Shown here one piece after another: positions 26,416 to 34,341 of a DNA stretch of 64,000 nucleotides. The notes beneath the pieces are model-generated. The model was given only the letters and a program-made list of their open reading frames with translations, was not told the origin of the DNA and ran no database searches. This DNA comes from Acetobacter orleanensis (GTDB taxonomy: Bacteria > Pseudomonadota > Alphaproteobacteria > Acetobacterales > Acetobacteraceae). The stretch's first letter is position 1; every line of letters begins with the position of its first letter. The translations under genes and the position numbers were made by a program. Location: positions 45,841-109,840 of the forward strand of contig NZ_LHZV01000059.1 of the NCBI RefSeq assembly GCF_001581005.1, written 5' to 3'.

Positions 26416-27075
26416 TCATACAACATCCCTCCACCGCTCAAGCCCGTGCCAAATGGCTTGTGTGGCAATGGGATGACCAGCAGGAAGTGGCTCAGGGTCC
26501 CGCAGCGGTTCGTGCCACTCTTCTTCCTGCGCGATATGCGCCGGGGTTTCGGACCTAGCCTGTTCATAACGCAGTAGCGCCTGCCGCACACTTTCCATAC
26601 AGCGACCTGTCTGCCGTCCGATCTGGCGCAGGGATTTTCCGGAGCGGCGCAGGCCGACCATCTGTTCCAACAGCGCGGCATCCGTTTTGGGACGGGCCGC
26701 TGCGTGGAAGGCTGTATCCGGATGTGGCGGGACGGGCGTGGCCGAATTAGCGCAAAGGATTACTGAAGGTTGGTCCGTTTGAGGCTCAGGATGCGGATTG
26801 ACCGACTCGGAACGAGAGAGGGATTTATCACATTCATGCCACGTGCAATCTTGCGGGGATGAGCTATGTAGAGAGCGATGTGTGAGTGGGGGATATGGAG
26901 GGATGGAAGCGTTGGAGGTGACGAAAGCTGGATGAGCAAGGGTTCGAGCCGGTGTGCAGACCATGCTGGCATGACCAGCATGGCGCGCGTAGGGCGAACA
27001 GGCCAGCGAGGCAGCAGGAAAGTCACCTTTCTCTATGATTGTAATAGAGGAGGTATTGGACTGTGAGGCCGGCAT
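26416..27075 (-). CDS. Helix-turn-helix protein, phage regulatory region
   Basis: The protein has about 219 residues from ATG at 27075, preceded by AAGGAAG. The first 130 residues are low-complexity and look disordered. Residues about 135-170 form a helix-turn-helix of the resolvase/sigma-like type (LRRSGKSLRQIGRQTGRCMESVRQALLRY). The C-terminus is acidic. It is divergent from the S24 repressor across a 155-base region with a palindrome, the geometry of a lysogeny switch. It may be an early regulator such as a Cro-position or replication-associated protein; this is inference. Confidence 0.5.
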   Translation of the reverse strand: MPASQSNTSSITIIEKGDFPAASLACSPYARHAGHASMVCTPARTLAHPAFVTSNASIPPYPPLTHRSLHSSSPQDCTWHECDKSLSRSESVNPHPEPQTDQPSVILCANSATPVPPHPDTAFHAAARPKTDAALLEQMVGLRRSGKSLRQIGRQTGRCMESVRQALLRYEQARSETPAHIAQEEEWHEPLRDPEPLPAGHPIATQAIWHGLERWRDVV

Positions 27076-27148
27076 GGGCACTCTTCCTTTGAATAAGCGA
27101 TCAAAAAAATAGCCTCAGCACGAGGAAAAGGCTTAAAGGGACGGTAGG

Positions 27149-27160
27149 GTGACTTGTCAC
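27149..27160. promoter_or_regulatory. Candidate repressor operator palindrome
   Basis: GTGACTTGTCAC is a perfect inverted repeat with five-base arms around TT, 70 bases upstream of the S24 repressor and in the divergent promoter region. A second short palindrome, GATATATC, lies at 27184-27191. Position suggests repressor operators, but no repeated copy confirms it. Confidence 0.4.
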
Positions 27161-27230
27161 ATTTCGTCAAGGGATGTTGTGGTGATATATCCCATTTGAT
27201 CTTTGGGGGATGACGTGGGATACTTCCCCC

Positions 27231-27941
27231 ATGGATCGCTCATCTGTTGCCAGAGAACTAGAACGCCGCATGGCCCTGCTGGGGTTGACGCAAAAAGCAC
27301 TCTCCCGCAGCGCAGGTGTGGGCGACACGTATGTGCGCGATATTCTGAAAGGAAAATCTCGCAATCCGGGAGGCGAAAAGCTTGAACGCGTGGCCTCTAT
27401 GCTGGGCTGTACAGCGCGGGATCTGCTTTTTCCCGCAGGCGGACAGGCCATGGCGCGAGAAGCACGCACGCCTTATATTACGCCGCCTGACCAGCCGGAA
27501 ATCACGCTGGAACTAAACCCGCCGGGCTATGTGGCCGTGCCCTATATCTCGTTGCGGGCGGGTATGGGGGGATGCGGTTATGTGGAAGACCGCCTGTTGG
27601 GACGCCCCAAATTTTTTGAAGAAGAATTTGTACGAGGCGCGTTACGGGCCTCTCCTGCGGATCTACGTGTGATTGAGGTGGAAGGCCAGTCCATGGAACC
27701 CATGCTCCAGAATGGGGACATGGTGCTGGTGGATACGCGCAAGACATCTATTATCGAACCGGGTATTTTTGTGCTGTTTGATGGGGATGGTGTGGTGTGC
27801 AAATGGGCGGAGCGGGCGCATGACGCAGCCGAACCGATGGTGCGCATCAAGTCCGAAAATCCACGTTTTTCCGCCTATGACGTGCCAGCCGAGCAGGTGC
27901 AGATTATTGGCAGGGTGGTCTGGTTCGCGCGACGGCTGTAA
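27231..27941 (+). CDS. LexA/CI-like S24 phage repressor
   Basis: About 236 residues from MDRSSVARELERRM (ATG at 27210 also possible). Residues 5-60 form an XRE-type HTH (LGLTQKALSRSAGVGDTYVRDIL). The C-terminal S24 domain has the catalytic Ser in VEGQSMEPMLQNGDMVLVD and the catalytic Lys in GVVCKWAERA. Such repressors hold the lytic genes off and self-cleave with RecA after DNA damage. An Ala-Gly that could be the cleavage site is in LRAGMGG. It faces away from the HTH gene and marks the right-hand regulatory end of the phage region. Confidence 0.85.
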   Translation: MDRSSVARELERRMALLGLTQKALSRSAGVGDTYVRDILKGKSRNPGGEKLERVASMLGCTARDLLFPAGGQAMAREARTPYITPPDQPEITLELNPPGYVAVPYISLRAGMGGCGYVEDRLLGRPKFFEEEFVRGALRASPADLRVIEVEGQSMEPMLQNGDMVLVDTRKTSIIEPGIFVLFDGDGVVCKWAERAHDAAEPMVRIKSENPRFSAYDVPAEQVQIIGRVVWFARRL

Positions 27942-28225
27942 CGGGCATTACAGGTCATCTGAGCCACACTGTTCAAGAACAAATAGCTATGGTCCAAATT
28001 TTAATGGATATCCCGTATTATTTATAAAGGAAAATTAATGGAATTTTTTAGAAAACACCTGAATGAAAAATTGCTTTATTTATATAAACAAAAAACCATG
28101 TAAACAATTACAGAATTTTCTATATAGATTCGTTAAAAAATCATAAGTTGAATAAATGGATAACATTGATATGAAAGGTGAACAAATTGGTTATAGAAAA
28201 AACCTAACACGACAAGGAGTTTATG

Positions 28226-30016
28226 ATGGGAAGTTCTTATAAATCAACATATGTGTGGCGCGGCGGTGGAGACAAGGGGAACTGGGCCGACCCCAAAAAC
28301 TGGACCTATTATGGCCCGGACGGCACCCCCGCCGGAACCCTCGCCCCCTCCGCCACAGATTCTGTGATCTTTCCAACGGGAAAGAATGTCACTCTGGCTC
28401 AGAGCAGCGACGGGGTCACCAATCTGACCTATGCGTCTCTTACTGTTGAGAACGGTGCAAGCCTTACTTTTCCGTCCTATGGAACGGTAACAGTCAATGC
28501 ACTGGTCTCCAATAATGGCACGCTTGATGCTGGAACCTGCACATCCATTGAATTCAAGCAGGTAATTACCGGAAATGGAATTTTAAATAATTTAAGCAAT
28601 GTGGCCATTCAACTAGATGCGACGTCTTCATTCAGCCAGATAAATATCACGGGCAGCGGCACGCTCACAGCATCTAAGGATCTGAAGGCAAACACAGTCT
28701 CCGTGACAGGCAACGGTAGTGTTGTCGTTGACGGCAATCTGCTTGTTTCTGGCAAACTCACGGTTGCAAGCACGGTCACCGTCAAGGGCGACATAGAACT
28801 CGGCCAGCCCGGGTCTAAAGAGACAGTCCTTGAACTTAAGGATGGTCAGAATCTGACCGCCGGAAACGGATTAAGCGTTAACGGAACTTATGTCACTCAA
28901 GACAAAGTTTACACGGCGTCCGGTGTTTTTGCTCCCTCTTATATGAACTCCGGCGTGACCATCGCCTGCTTCCTAACTGGCAGCATGATCCGCACTACAG
29001 ACGGAGACATTGCTGTAGAAGATATTCGGGTTGGTGACCAGCTTGTCACCCTCGCCCCGGAAAACGGAGCAAATGTGACCCAGCCTGTCATCTGGGTTGG
29101 CAAGGCCCATGCAAGGGTCCGCCCTGAGCTGCCTGATGACGAAGCAGGCTGGCCGGTACGGGTGTTGAAGGATGCTATTTCTGACGGTGTCCCTTACAAA
29201 GATATGCTGATTACTGCCGAACATTGTCTGTTTTTCAGGGGCAGTTTTATGCCGGTTCGGATGCTAGTTAATAATGTCTCTATTTTTTACGATAAATCCA
29301 TCACTGGTTATGACTACTACCATGTGGAGACAAGCCAGCATGCTGTGATGATGGCTGATGGTGTGCTGACGGAAAGTTATCTGGACACGAACAACCGGGG
29401 CAGCTTTGCTCAAACGGGCAGTGTAGCAACACTGAGCACAGGACGCAGGACCTGGATGCAGCATGGCGCGGCCCCACTGACTGTGGCGCGGGAAAACGTG
29501 GAGCCAATTTTCCACGCTCTGATGGCGCGGGCTGTGACACATGATTTTCCAGATGCCGTGCACAGACCTGAGCTGACGACTGATGCAAACCTGCATCTGG
29601 AAACGATGGACGGAAAGATCATCCGCAAAATCCGTGAAGAGAACGGCAGGGTTTCCTTCATGCTTCCGGCTGGTGTGACGCAGGTCCGCCTTGTCTCCCG
29701 CGCCAGCCGCCCCAGCGATGTGGTCGGGCCGTTTGTGGATGATCGGCGGATGCTCGGTGTTCTGGTGGGGGATATTGTCGTTCAGAACGGCAATCTTGCC
29801 CCGTACCATGTGATGCTACACCCCGAATCCGGCTCCCTACCCGGTTGGTACGCTGCCAGCCCCGGCGAGACCCGCTGGACGAACGGCAGTGCGCTGCTAC
29901 CGTTGCCTACCGCGCAGCCACAGGCCTTACGCATCCTGACACTCCATATTCTATCCGCCGGACCTTACCTGCTGCAAGGGGAGGCATCCCACCTGCAAAG
30001 CCGTGTGAGTGGCTGA
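28226..30016 (+). CDS. Hint-domain surface/adhesin-like protein
   Basis: About 596 residues; two adjacent ATGs follow AGGAG and the second has better spacing. Residues 1-235 form a Gly/Asn/Thr-rich beta-solenoid passenger (YVWRGGGDKGNW..PKNWT, then repeated T.T.V.G.G strands). Residues about 250-390 are a Hint_2 domain: CFLTGSMIRTTDGDIAVEDIRVGDQL, then ITAEHCLFF and ending ESYLDTNNR. Hint domains cleave their own backbone. The remaining 200 residues form an unknown C-terminal region. There is no classical signal peptide, which fits type I or autotransporter-independent secretion. A terminator follows. Confidence 0.7.
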   Translation: MGSSYKSTYVWRGGGDKGNWADPKNWTYYGPDGTPAGTLAPSATDSVIFPTGKNVTLAQSSDGVTNLTYASLTVENGASLTFPSYGTVTVNALVSNNGTLDAGTCTSIEFKQVITGNGILNNLSNVAIQLDATSSFSQINITGSGTLTASKDLKANTVSVTGNGSVVVDGNLLVSGKLTVASTVTVKGDIELGQPGSKETVLELKDGQNLTAGNGLSVNGTYVTQDKVYTASGVFAPSYMNSGVTIACFLTGSMIRTTDGDIAVEDIRVGDQLVTLAPENGANVTQPVIWVGKAHARVRPELPDDEAGWPVRVLKDAISDGVPYKDMLITAEHCLFFRGSFMPVRMLVNNVSIFYDKSITGYDYYHVETSQHAVMMADGVLTESYLDTNNRGSFAQTGSVATLSTGRRTWMQHGAAPLTVARENVEPIFHALMARAVTHDFPDAVHRPELTTDANLHLETMDGKIIRKIREENGRVSFMLPAGVTQVRLVSRASRPSDVVGPFVDDRRMLGVLVGDIVVQNGNLAPYHVMLHPESGSLPGWYAASPGETRWTNGSALLPLPTAQPQALRILTLHILSAGPYLLQGEASHLQSRVSG

Positions 30017-30041
30017 AATTTTCTGACAGTCTGAGACTAAG

Positions 30042-30076
30042 AAAAACGGAAACACCCAGCGTGTCTTCCGTTTTTT
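30042..30076 (+). terminator. Rho-independent terminator of Hint gene
   Basis: AAAAACGGAA at 30042-30051 pairs with TTCCGTTTTT at 30066-30075, with a further CAC/GTG pair inside the loop, and ends in six T residues, 26 bases after the stop of the Hint gene. Confidence 0.8.
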
Positions 30077-30149
30077 AGCCAAAAAAGCAACAATCTGACA
30101 TGGTCTGGCTTACACAGGATTCTAACCGAACGATGTGCGAGTACTGCTG

Positions 30150-30470
30150 ATGAGACTGCCGTTCCCCCACCCTGTAATCCTTCCGGAAAACCGGCGTGCC
30201 GTAACCTCCGCATGGTCACCTTTGCCGGGCAGTCCTGCTTTCTTGCACCGCCAGGCAGCACTGGACTACGCCACGCTTACACAGATTGCAGCGCATCTAC
30301 GCAAAGCGGCCCGCGATATGTCTCCCTTGATTGATACGCTCTATTTCAGAACAGCTCCTTTGGCCGTAATGGAGTGCAGCACCACGCTGGAGGCGCTGGC
30401 ACAGGAAATCGAGCAGGATGACAGACGGACTATGTCGGAATGGGCGCAGAATGCGATATGCAATTTTTGA
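30150..30470 (+). CDS. Small protein, unknown function
   Basis: 106 residues from ATG at 30150, 73 bases after the terminator. The N-terminus is Pro-rich (MRLPFPHPVILPENRR), and residues 40-100 are helical (RQAALDYATLTQIAAHLRKAARD, CSTTLEALAQEIEQDD). There is no signal peptide or membrane segment. I recognise no family; the composition and codon use resemble the neighbours, so it is probably a real gene. Confidence 0.45.
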   Translation: MRLPFPHPVILPENRRAVTSAWSPLPGSPAFLHRQAALDYATLTQIAAHLRKAARDMSPLIDTLYFRTAPLAVMECSTTLEALAQEIEQDDRRTMSEWAQNAICNF

Positions 30471-30679
30471 AACATATAACCGAAAGAATATTTAAAGAAG
30501 AAACGTGACATGAGCAACACATGAACAGAAAACGCCATATGTTGCTTTATCGCAACATAATGAGCGTTCTTTTGGGCCTTCTTATTTTTTGTAATGGTTT
30601 CAGAACGGTTTTGGGGCACTCTGTGAAAGAGCGGTTCCGAATTGACGGATAACCGTGATTAAGAAGCACGGATCATCCT

Positions 30680-33343
30680 ATGAGAGTAAAGCGTCGTTTC
30701 TCCCTTCTTGTTACAACGGTTTGTACTGTTGCCCCCTGCCTGACGGCCGAGGCGGCAACATCTGTTTCTGGGAAAACCACGCCGACGCGCCATCACGTAA
30801 CGGCGCATTCCGGCACTGCGCATGCCACGGGCGCACGCGCAGCGGCAAACCCGGCAACAGCGCCTTCCGTAAAGTCTGTAGCACATAAGGCTCCGCGCAA
30901 AAGCAGCCCAGTTTACGCCGGGGAGGCTGAAACCATCAACGTGACGACAGGTACCCATTCCACAAACCGCAAGGCGAGACAAAGCACATCTCCCGTAACG
31001 GTCGTGTCCGCCGCCACGCTGCGGCGCTCGGGCATGATGAACTTAGCGGATGCGCTGACACGTACCTATGCCTCCATTAACGTGCAGGCCATGGGCGCGG
31101 ATTCCGCCGCTTTGACTTCCTCCATCCAGATGCGCGGTCTCGGCCCGAATGAAGTGCTGGTGCTGGTAGATGGCAAACGCCGCCATAATACCGCGAACAT
31201 TACCGCTGATGCCGGGCCGCAGTTCGGCTCCACCGGGGCAGACCTGAACACCATTCCGGCAAGCGCCATTGACCATATTGAAGTTCTGGAAGATGGCGCG
31301 GCAGCCATGTATGGGTCCGACGCCATTGCCGGGGTAGTGAACATCATCACCAAAAAGCAGGATCACGGGCTGCATATGTCTGCACAGACGGGTGCCAATG
31401 CTTATAATGGCGATGGCTGGCAGTATCAGTTGAACGCCGATGGCGGGCTGAAGCTGGGACAGGACGGCTACATGCATATCAGCACTCAGATGTACCATTC
31501 CGACCATATGGTGGTGGGCGCGCATGACCATCGCCTGCTGGGAAGCTGGCCGACTAATGCCACCACGACGGGCTACTATACCGGCATGGTCCCCGGTGCG
31601 ATGAACGTGCCGTCTGATTCCAATAAGATCATGAGCACGCCGGAAGAAACACGTGAAAGTCTCGCGATTGATTTTGGAAAAAAGATTACGGAAGGCATCA
31701 ATTTTTACGGTCTGATCACCTACATGCACCGGCATGGGGAGGCGTATGAAAACTACCGCACACCTAATATTGCGCCAACCATGTATCCGGCCGGTTTCTC
31801 TCCGCTGGAAACTTCCGAAGAAAACGACTACGCGGCAACCCTTGGGCTGAAGGGCGACAATTTCTTCGGGTTTGACTGGGATCTGAGCACGACCTACGGC
31901 GCGGACGGCAACAAGATTGGCAACAAGAACACCGCCAATACCGGGATGCTGGCCAGCACCTGCTCCTCCGACCCGTCTTCCGCATACTTCTCCACAGACG
32001 GATGTGGCTGGTCTCCCGCGACGACCCGGGCGGAAACATACCGCATGGCGCAGTGGACCAATAATCTGGACTTCCGACGCAACTTCAATATTGCGCATGT
32101 CGTGCCGATGACGCTGGCCTTTGGCGGTGAACACCGTCTGGAAACCTACCAGATCAAGGCTGGCACGCCGCCCTCCTACCAACTCGGCGGGACACAGGGT
32201 TACGCGGGTCTTGGCCCGAACAGCGCTGGCAACTGGGACCGTGACATCTGGGCCGGATATGTGGATGGGGACTTCCATCCGCTCAAACACTGGGATCTGG
32301 ATTTTGCGGGTCGGTTTGAACACTACACTGACGTTGGCAATACGGAAAACGGCAAGGTGTCCACACGCTATGACATCAATCGCTTTATTTCTGTCCGCGG
32401 CACCATCAGCACCGGGTTCCGCGCGCCAACACTGGCAGAACAGCATTACAGCGCCATGAATGTGGACCCGACCGGGGCTTCCGGCCTGCTGCCTGTCAGT
32501 TCCTCCGCGGCGCAGATTCTGGGGGCCAGCAAGCTAAAACCTGAACGCTCCGTGAGTGAAAGCGGTGGGATTGTGCTGGAGCCTGTACGGGGCTTCCATG
32601 TGGAAGCGGACGTCTACCAGATCAACCTGCGTGACCGCATTGTGGGTGGCGGCACGGTCAAGGGAGATCCGGCCATCAACGCAATTGAGGCGATGGGCTA
32701 TTCCCTGCCGCTGAACAGCATCACAAAAGATAACGTCTCTGCCTATTACATGACGAACGGTGCCAGCACACGGACGCAGGGGTTAGACATTAAAGCTGAC
32801 TATACCTTCCACTTTCAGAAGGCCGGAAACCTGACCTTGAGCATGGCGCTGGACCTGAACCGCACCCGCCTGCACCATAACGGCGTAGACAATAAAGGGA
32901 ACTCGCTGCTAAATGCACAGAATATTGGATACATCACCACGGCTTACCCGCGCAGTAAAATTATCTTGAATGCGCTCTACACTTATCGGAACTGGGACTT
33001 TAACGTTCGTCAGACTCGCTATGGGCAGACGACCGATATGCTGACCTACTATGACTGGACGGATAAAACGCTGCCCTGCGCCAGCGGTGGAAAACTCGCT
33101 TATTCTAACTCCTGCTTTGCGCAGTTTAAAAATTCTCCGCGCTGGCTGACGGATATTGAAATTGGCTATCGCTTCACCCCGCACTGGCATCTGGCGGTGG
33201 GTGTAAACAACCTGCTAAACGTGCGGCCACGCCGGGTTCCACAGATCAACAACTCTCGTGGTGCGCAGATTTACGACCAGTATTCTCTCCAGATCCCGAT
33301 TACCGGTGGCTATTACTATGGCCGACTGGATGCGAGTTTCTGA
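30680..33343 (+). CDS. TonB-dependent outer-membrane receptor
   Basis: The protein has 887 residues with a signal peptide (cleavage after AEA near residue 26), an Ala-rich linker and a TonB-box-like segment ETINVTTG. The plug domain has SPVTVVSAATLRRSGMMNLADAL, IQMRGLGPNEVLVLVDGKRRH and the conserved IEVLEDGAAAMYGSDAIAGVVNIITKK; the barrel ends in Phe as normal. It imports a large or scarce ligand (siderophore, cobalamin, sugar or similar) through the outer membrane with TonB-ExbBD energy. The substrate cannot be read from the sequence, and no transport partner is adjacent. Confidence 0.9.
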   Translation: MRVKRRFSLLVTTVCTVAPCLTAEAATSVSGKTTPTRHHVTAHSGTAHATGARAAANPATAPSVKSVAHKAPRKSSPVYAGEAETINVTTGTHSTNRKARQSTSPVTVVSAATLRRSGMMNLADALTRTYASINVQAMGADSAALTSSIQMRGLGPNEVLVLVDGKRRHNTANITADAGPQFGSTGADLNTIPASAIDHIEVLEDGAAAMYGSDAIAGVVNIITKKQDHGLHMSAQTGANAYNGDGWQYQLNADGGLKLGQDGYMHISTQMYHSDHMVVGAHDHRLLGSWPTNATTTGYYTGMVPGAMNVPSDSNKIMSTPEETRESLAIDFGKKITEGINFYGLITYMHRHGEAYENYRTPNIAPTMYPAGFSPLETSEENDYAATLGLKGDNFFGFDWDLSTTYGADGNKIGNKNTANTGMLASTCSSDPSSAYFSTDGCGWSPATTRAETYRMAQWTNNLDFRRNFNIAHVVPMTLAFGGEHRLETYQIKAGTPPSYQLGGTQGYAGLGPNSAGNWDRDIWAGYVDGDFHPLKHWDLDFAGRFEHYTDVGNTENGKVSTRYDINRFISVRGTISTGFRAPTLAEQHYSAMNVDPTGASGLLPVSSSAAQILGASKLKPERSVSESGGIVLEPVRGFHVEADVYQINLRDRIVGGGTVKGDPAINAIEAMGYSLPLNSITKDNVSAYYMTNGASTRTQGLDIKADYTFHFQKAGNLTLSMALDLNRTRLHHNGVDNKGNSLLNAQNIGYITTAYPRSKIILNALYTYRNWDFNVRQTRYGQTTDMLTYYDWTDKTLPCASGGKLAYSNSCFAQFKNSPRWLTDIEIGYRFTPHWHLAVGVNNLLNVRPRRVPQINNSRGAQIYDQYSLQIPITGGYYYGRLDASF

Positions 33344-33366
33344 TTAAGACATAAGATAGTTTAGAA

Positions 33367-33394
33367 AACGCAGAGCTAATGCTCTGCGTTTTTT
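33367..33394 (+). terminator. Rho-independent terminator
   Basis: A perfect ten-base stem (AACGCAGAGC with GCTCTGCGTT) with loop TAAT, followed by TTTT, 24 bases after the TonB receptor stop. Confidence 0.9.
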
Positions 33395-33445
33395 ATAGGA
33401 CAGAAGTGGACCCGTTTGTTCGGAGAGTTTTGTGAACTTGATAAG

Positions 33446-34218
33446 CTATACCCGGTTGTTGTTATGTCGCCATTCTGACGGCGCGGCTATTGTCCATCTG
33501 GTAAGCCCGGCCCTCAGCTCTGATCTGGTCTCAAACGCATGCAGATAGACGCATTCGTATTTCAACGACCGCCACAGACGTTCGATGAACACGTTGTCCA
33601 GCCATCGTCCGCGCCCGTCCATGCTGATGCGGATCTGGCGCTCTTCTTCGACAGACGCAAGGACAGGATCTTGCTCGTGAACCAGTCCATAATCTCCATA
33701 AGTATAGAGAAATCCCCTTTTCATGGGGATATACGTGATATTGGAACACCAAACCCGGTTAGGCCAATCGATGACCCGCCCCCGCAGCAGATACGGATAT
33801 TTCCGATGCTCAGGATGCGGCTATCCGTGCGTGGCTTCTGGTAGATCGCCCGCAGCCCCATGATCGCCATGAGCCGCCGACACGTTTGCGGCCCACTTCA
33901 TGCCACATGCGACGCAGATGCCGTACCATCTGCCGTGAGCCATAATACGGCGTAGCCGCATCAACTCCAGACAGGTCTCGCTCTATGGCACAGGCCGATA
34001 GGAAACGCCCGACCGGTTGAATTGCAGCAGCCCGGATGAGCGGCAGACGCGCTCGCTTCGGGTCAATCATCTGCTGCTTCTGATCACGCTCAACCGAGCA
34101 GAGACATCGCATAAAAAATCCCCTTCCAAGGGAAGCTCGCCGCCATCCCCTTTATTGCTTCCAGAGCAATCTCTGATTTGAACTCCGCCGTATACCTCTT
34201 GCGCATAACTTCGCCCAT
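33446..34218 (-). pseudogene. Degenerate IS3-family transposase (OrfA/OrfB remnant)
   Basis: On the minus strand a start resembling IS3 OrfA (MRKRYTAEFKSEIALEAIKG, from about 34218) jumps directly into OrfB sequence: ARLPLIRAAAIQPVGRFLSACAIERDLSG, then PYYGSRQMVRHLRR, and in another frame the catalytic region ISMDGRGRWLDNVFIERLWRSLKYECVYL. The frame changes several times and most of OrfA is deleted, so it is inactive. It marks the left edge of an IS-rich island. No clear terminal inverted repeats or target duplication were found. Confidence 0.75.
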
Positions 34219-34262
34219 AAACCCTGTTCTCTTTCTAAGCCTAAACTTAGTTGCCAGATCCG

Positions 34263-34284
34263 TCTATATATATGTATATATAGA
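34263..34284. promoter_or_regulatory. Palindrome resembling a ModE molybdate box
   Basis: A perfect palindrome with ten-base arms (TCTATATATA, centre TG, TATATATAGA) lies about 60 bases before the TonB receptor gene. It contains TATATA, six bases, TATATA (34265-34282). That spacing is what I recall for ModE operators, which are molybdate-responsive. Because the sequence is a run of alternating T and A the match is weak on its own; it gains weight from the ModA gene in the operon. Confidence 0.4.
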
Positions 34285-34341
34285 TTAGAAGATTAACGTA
34301 TGTGGTCTGACAACTGAGATGTTTTGGAAAGAAATTTTATT

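Noticed and set aside
26935..26960. GGTTCGAGCC, resembling a tRNA T-loop
   Set aside because: No matching acceptor, D or anticodon stems could be drawn around it.
31043..32446. Long open frame (467 codons) on the minus strand
   Set aside because: It lies entirely inside the TonB receptor gene on the other strand, whose motifs are clear; a GC-rich shadow frame.
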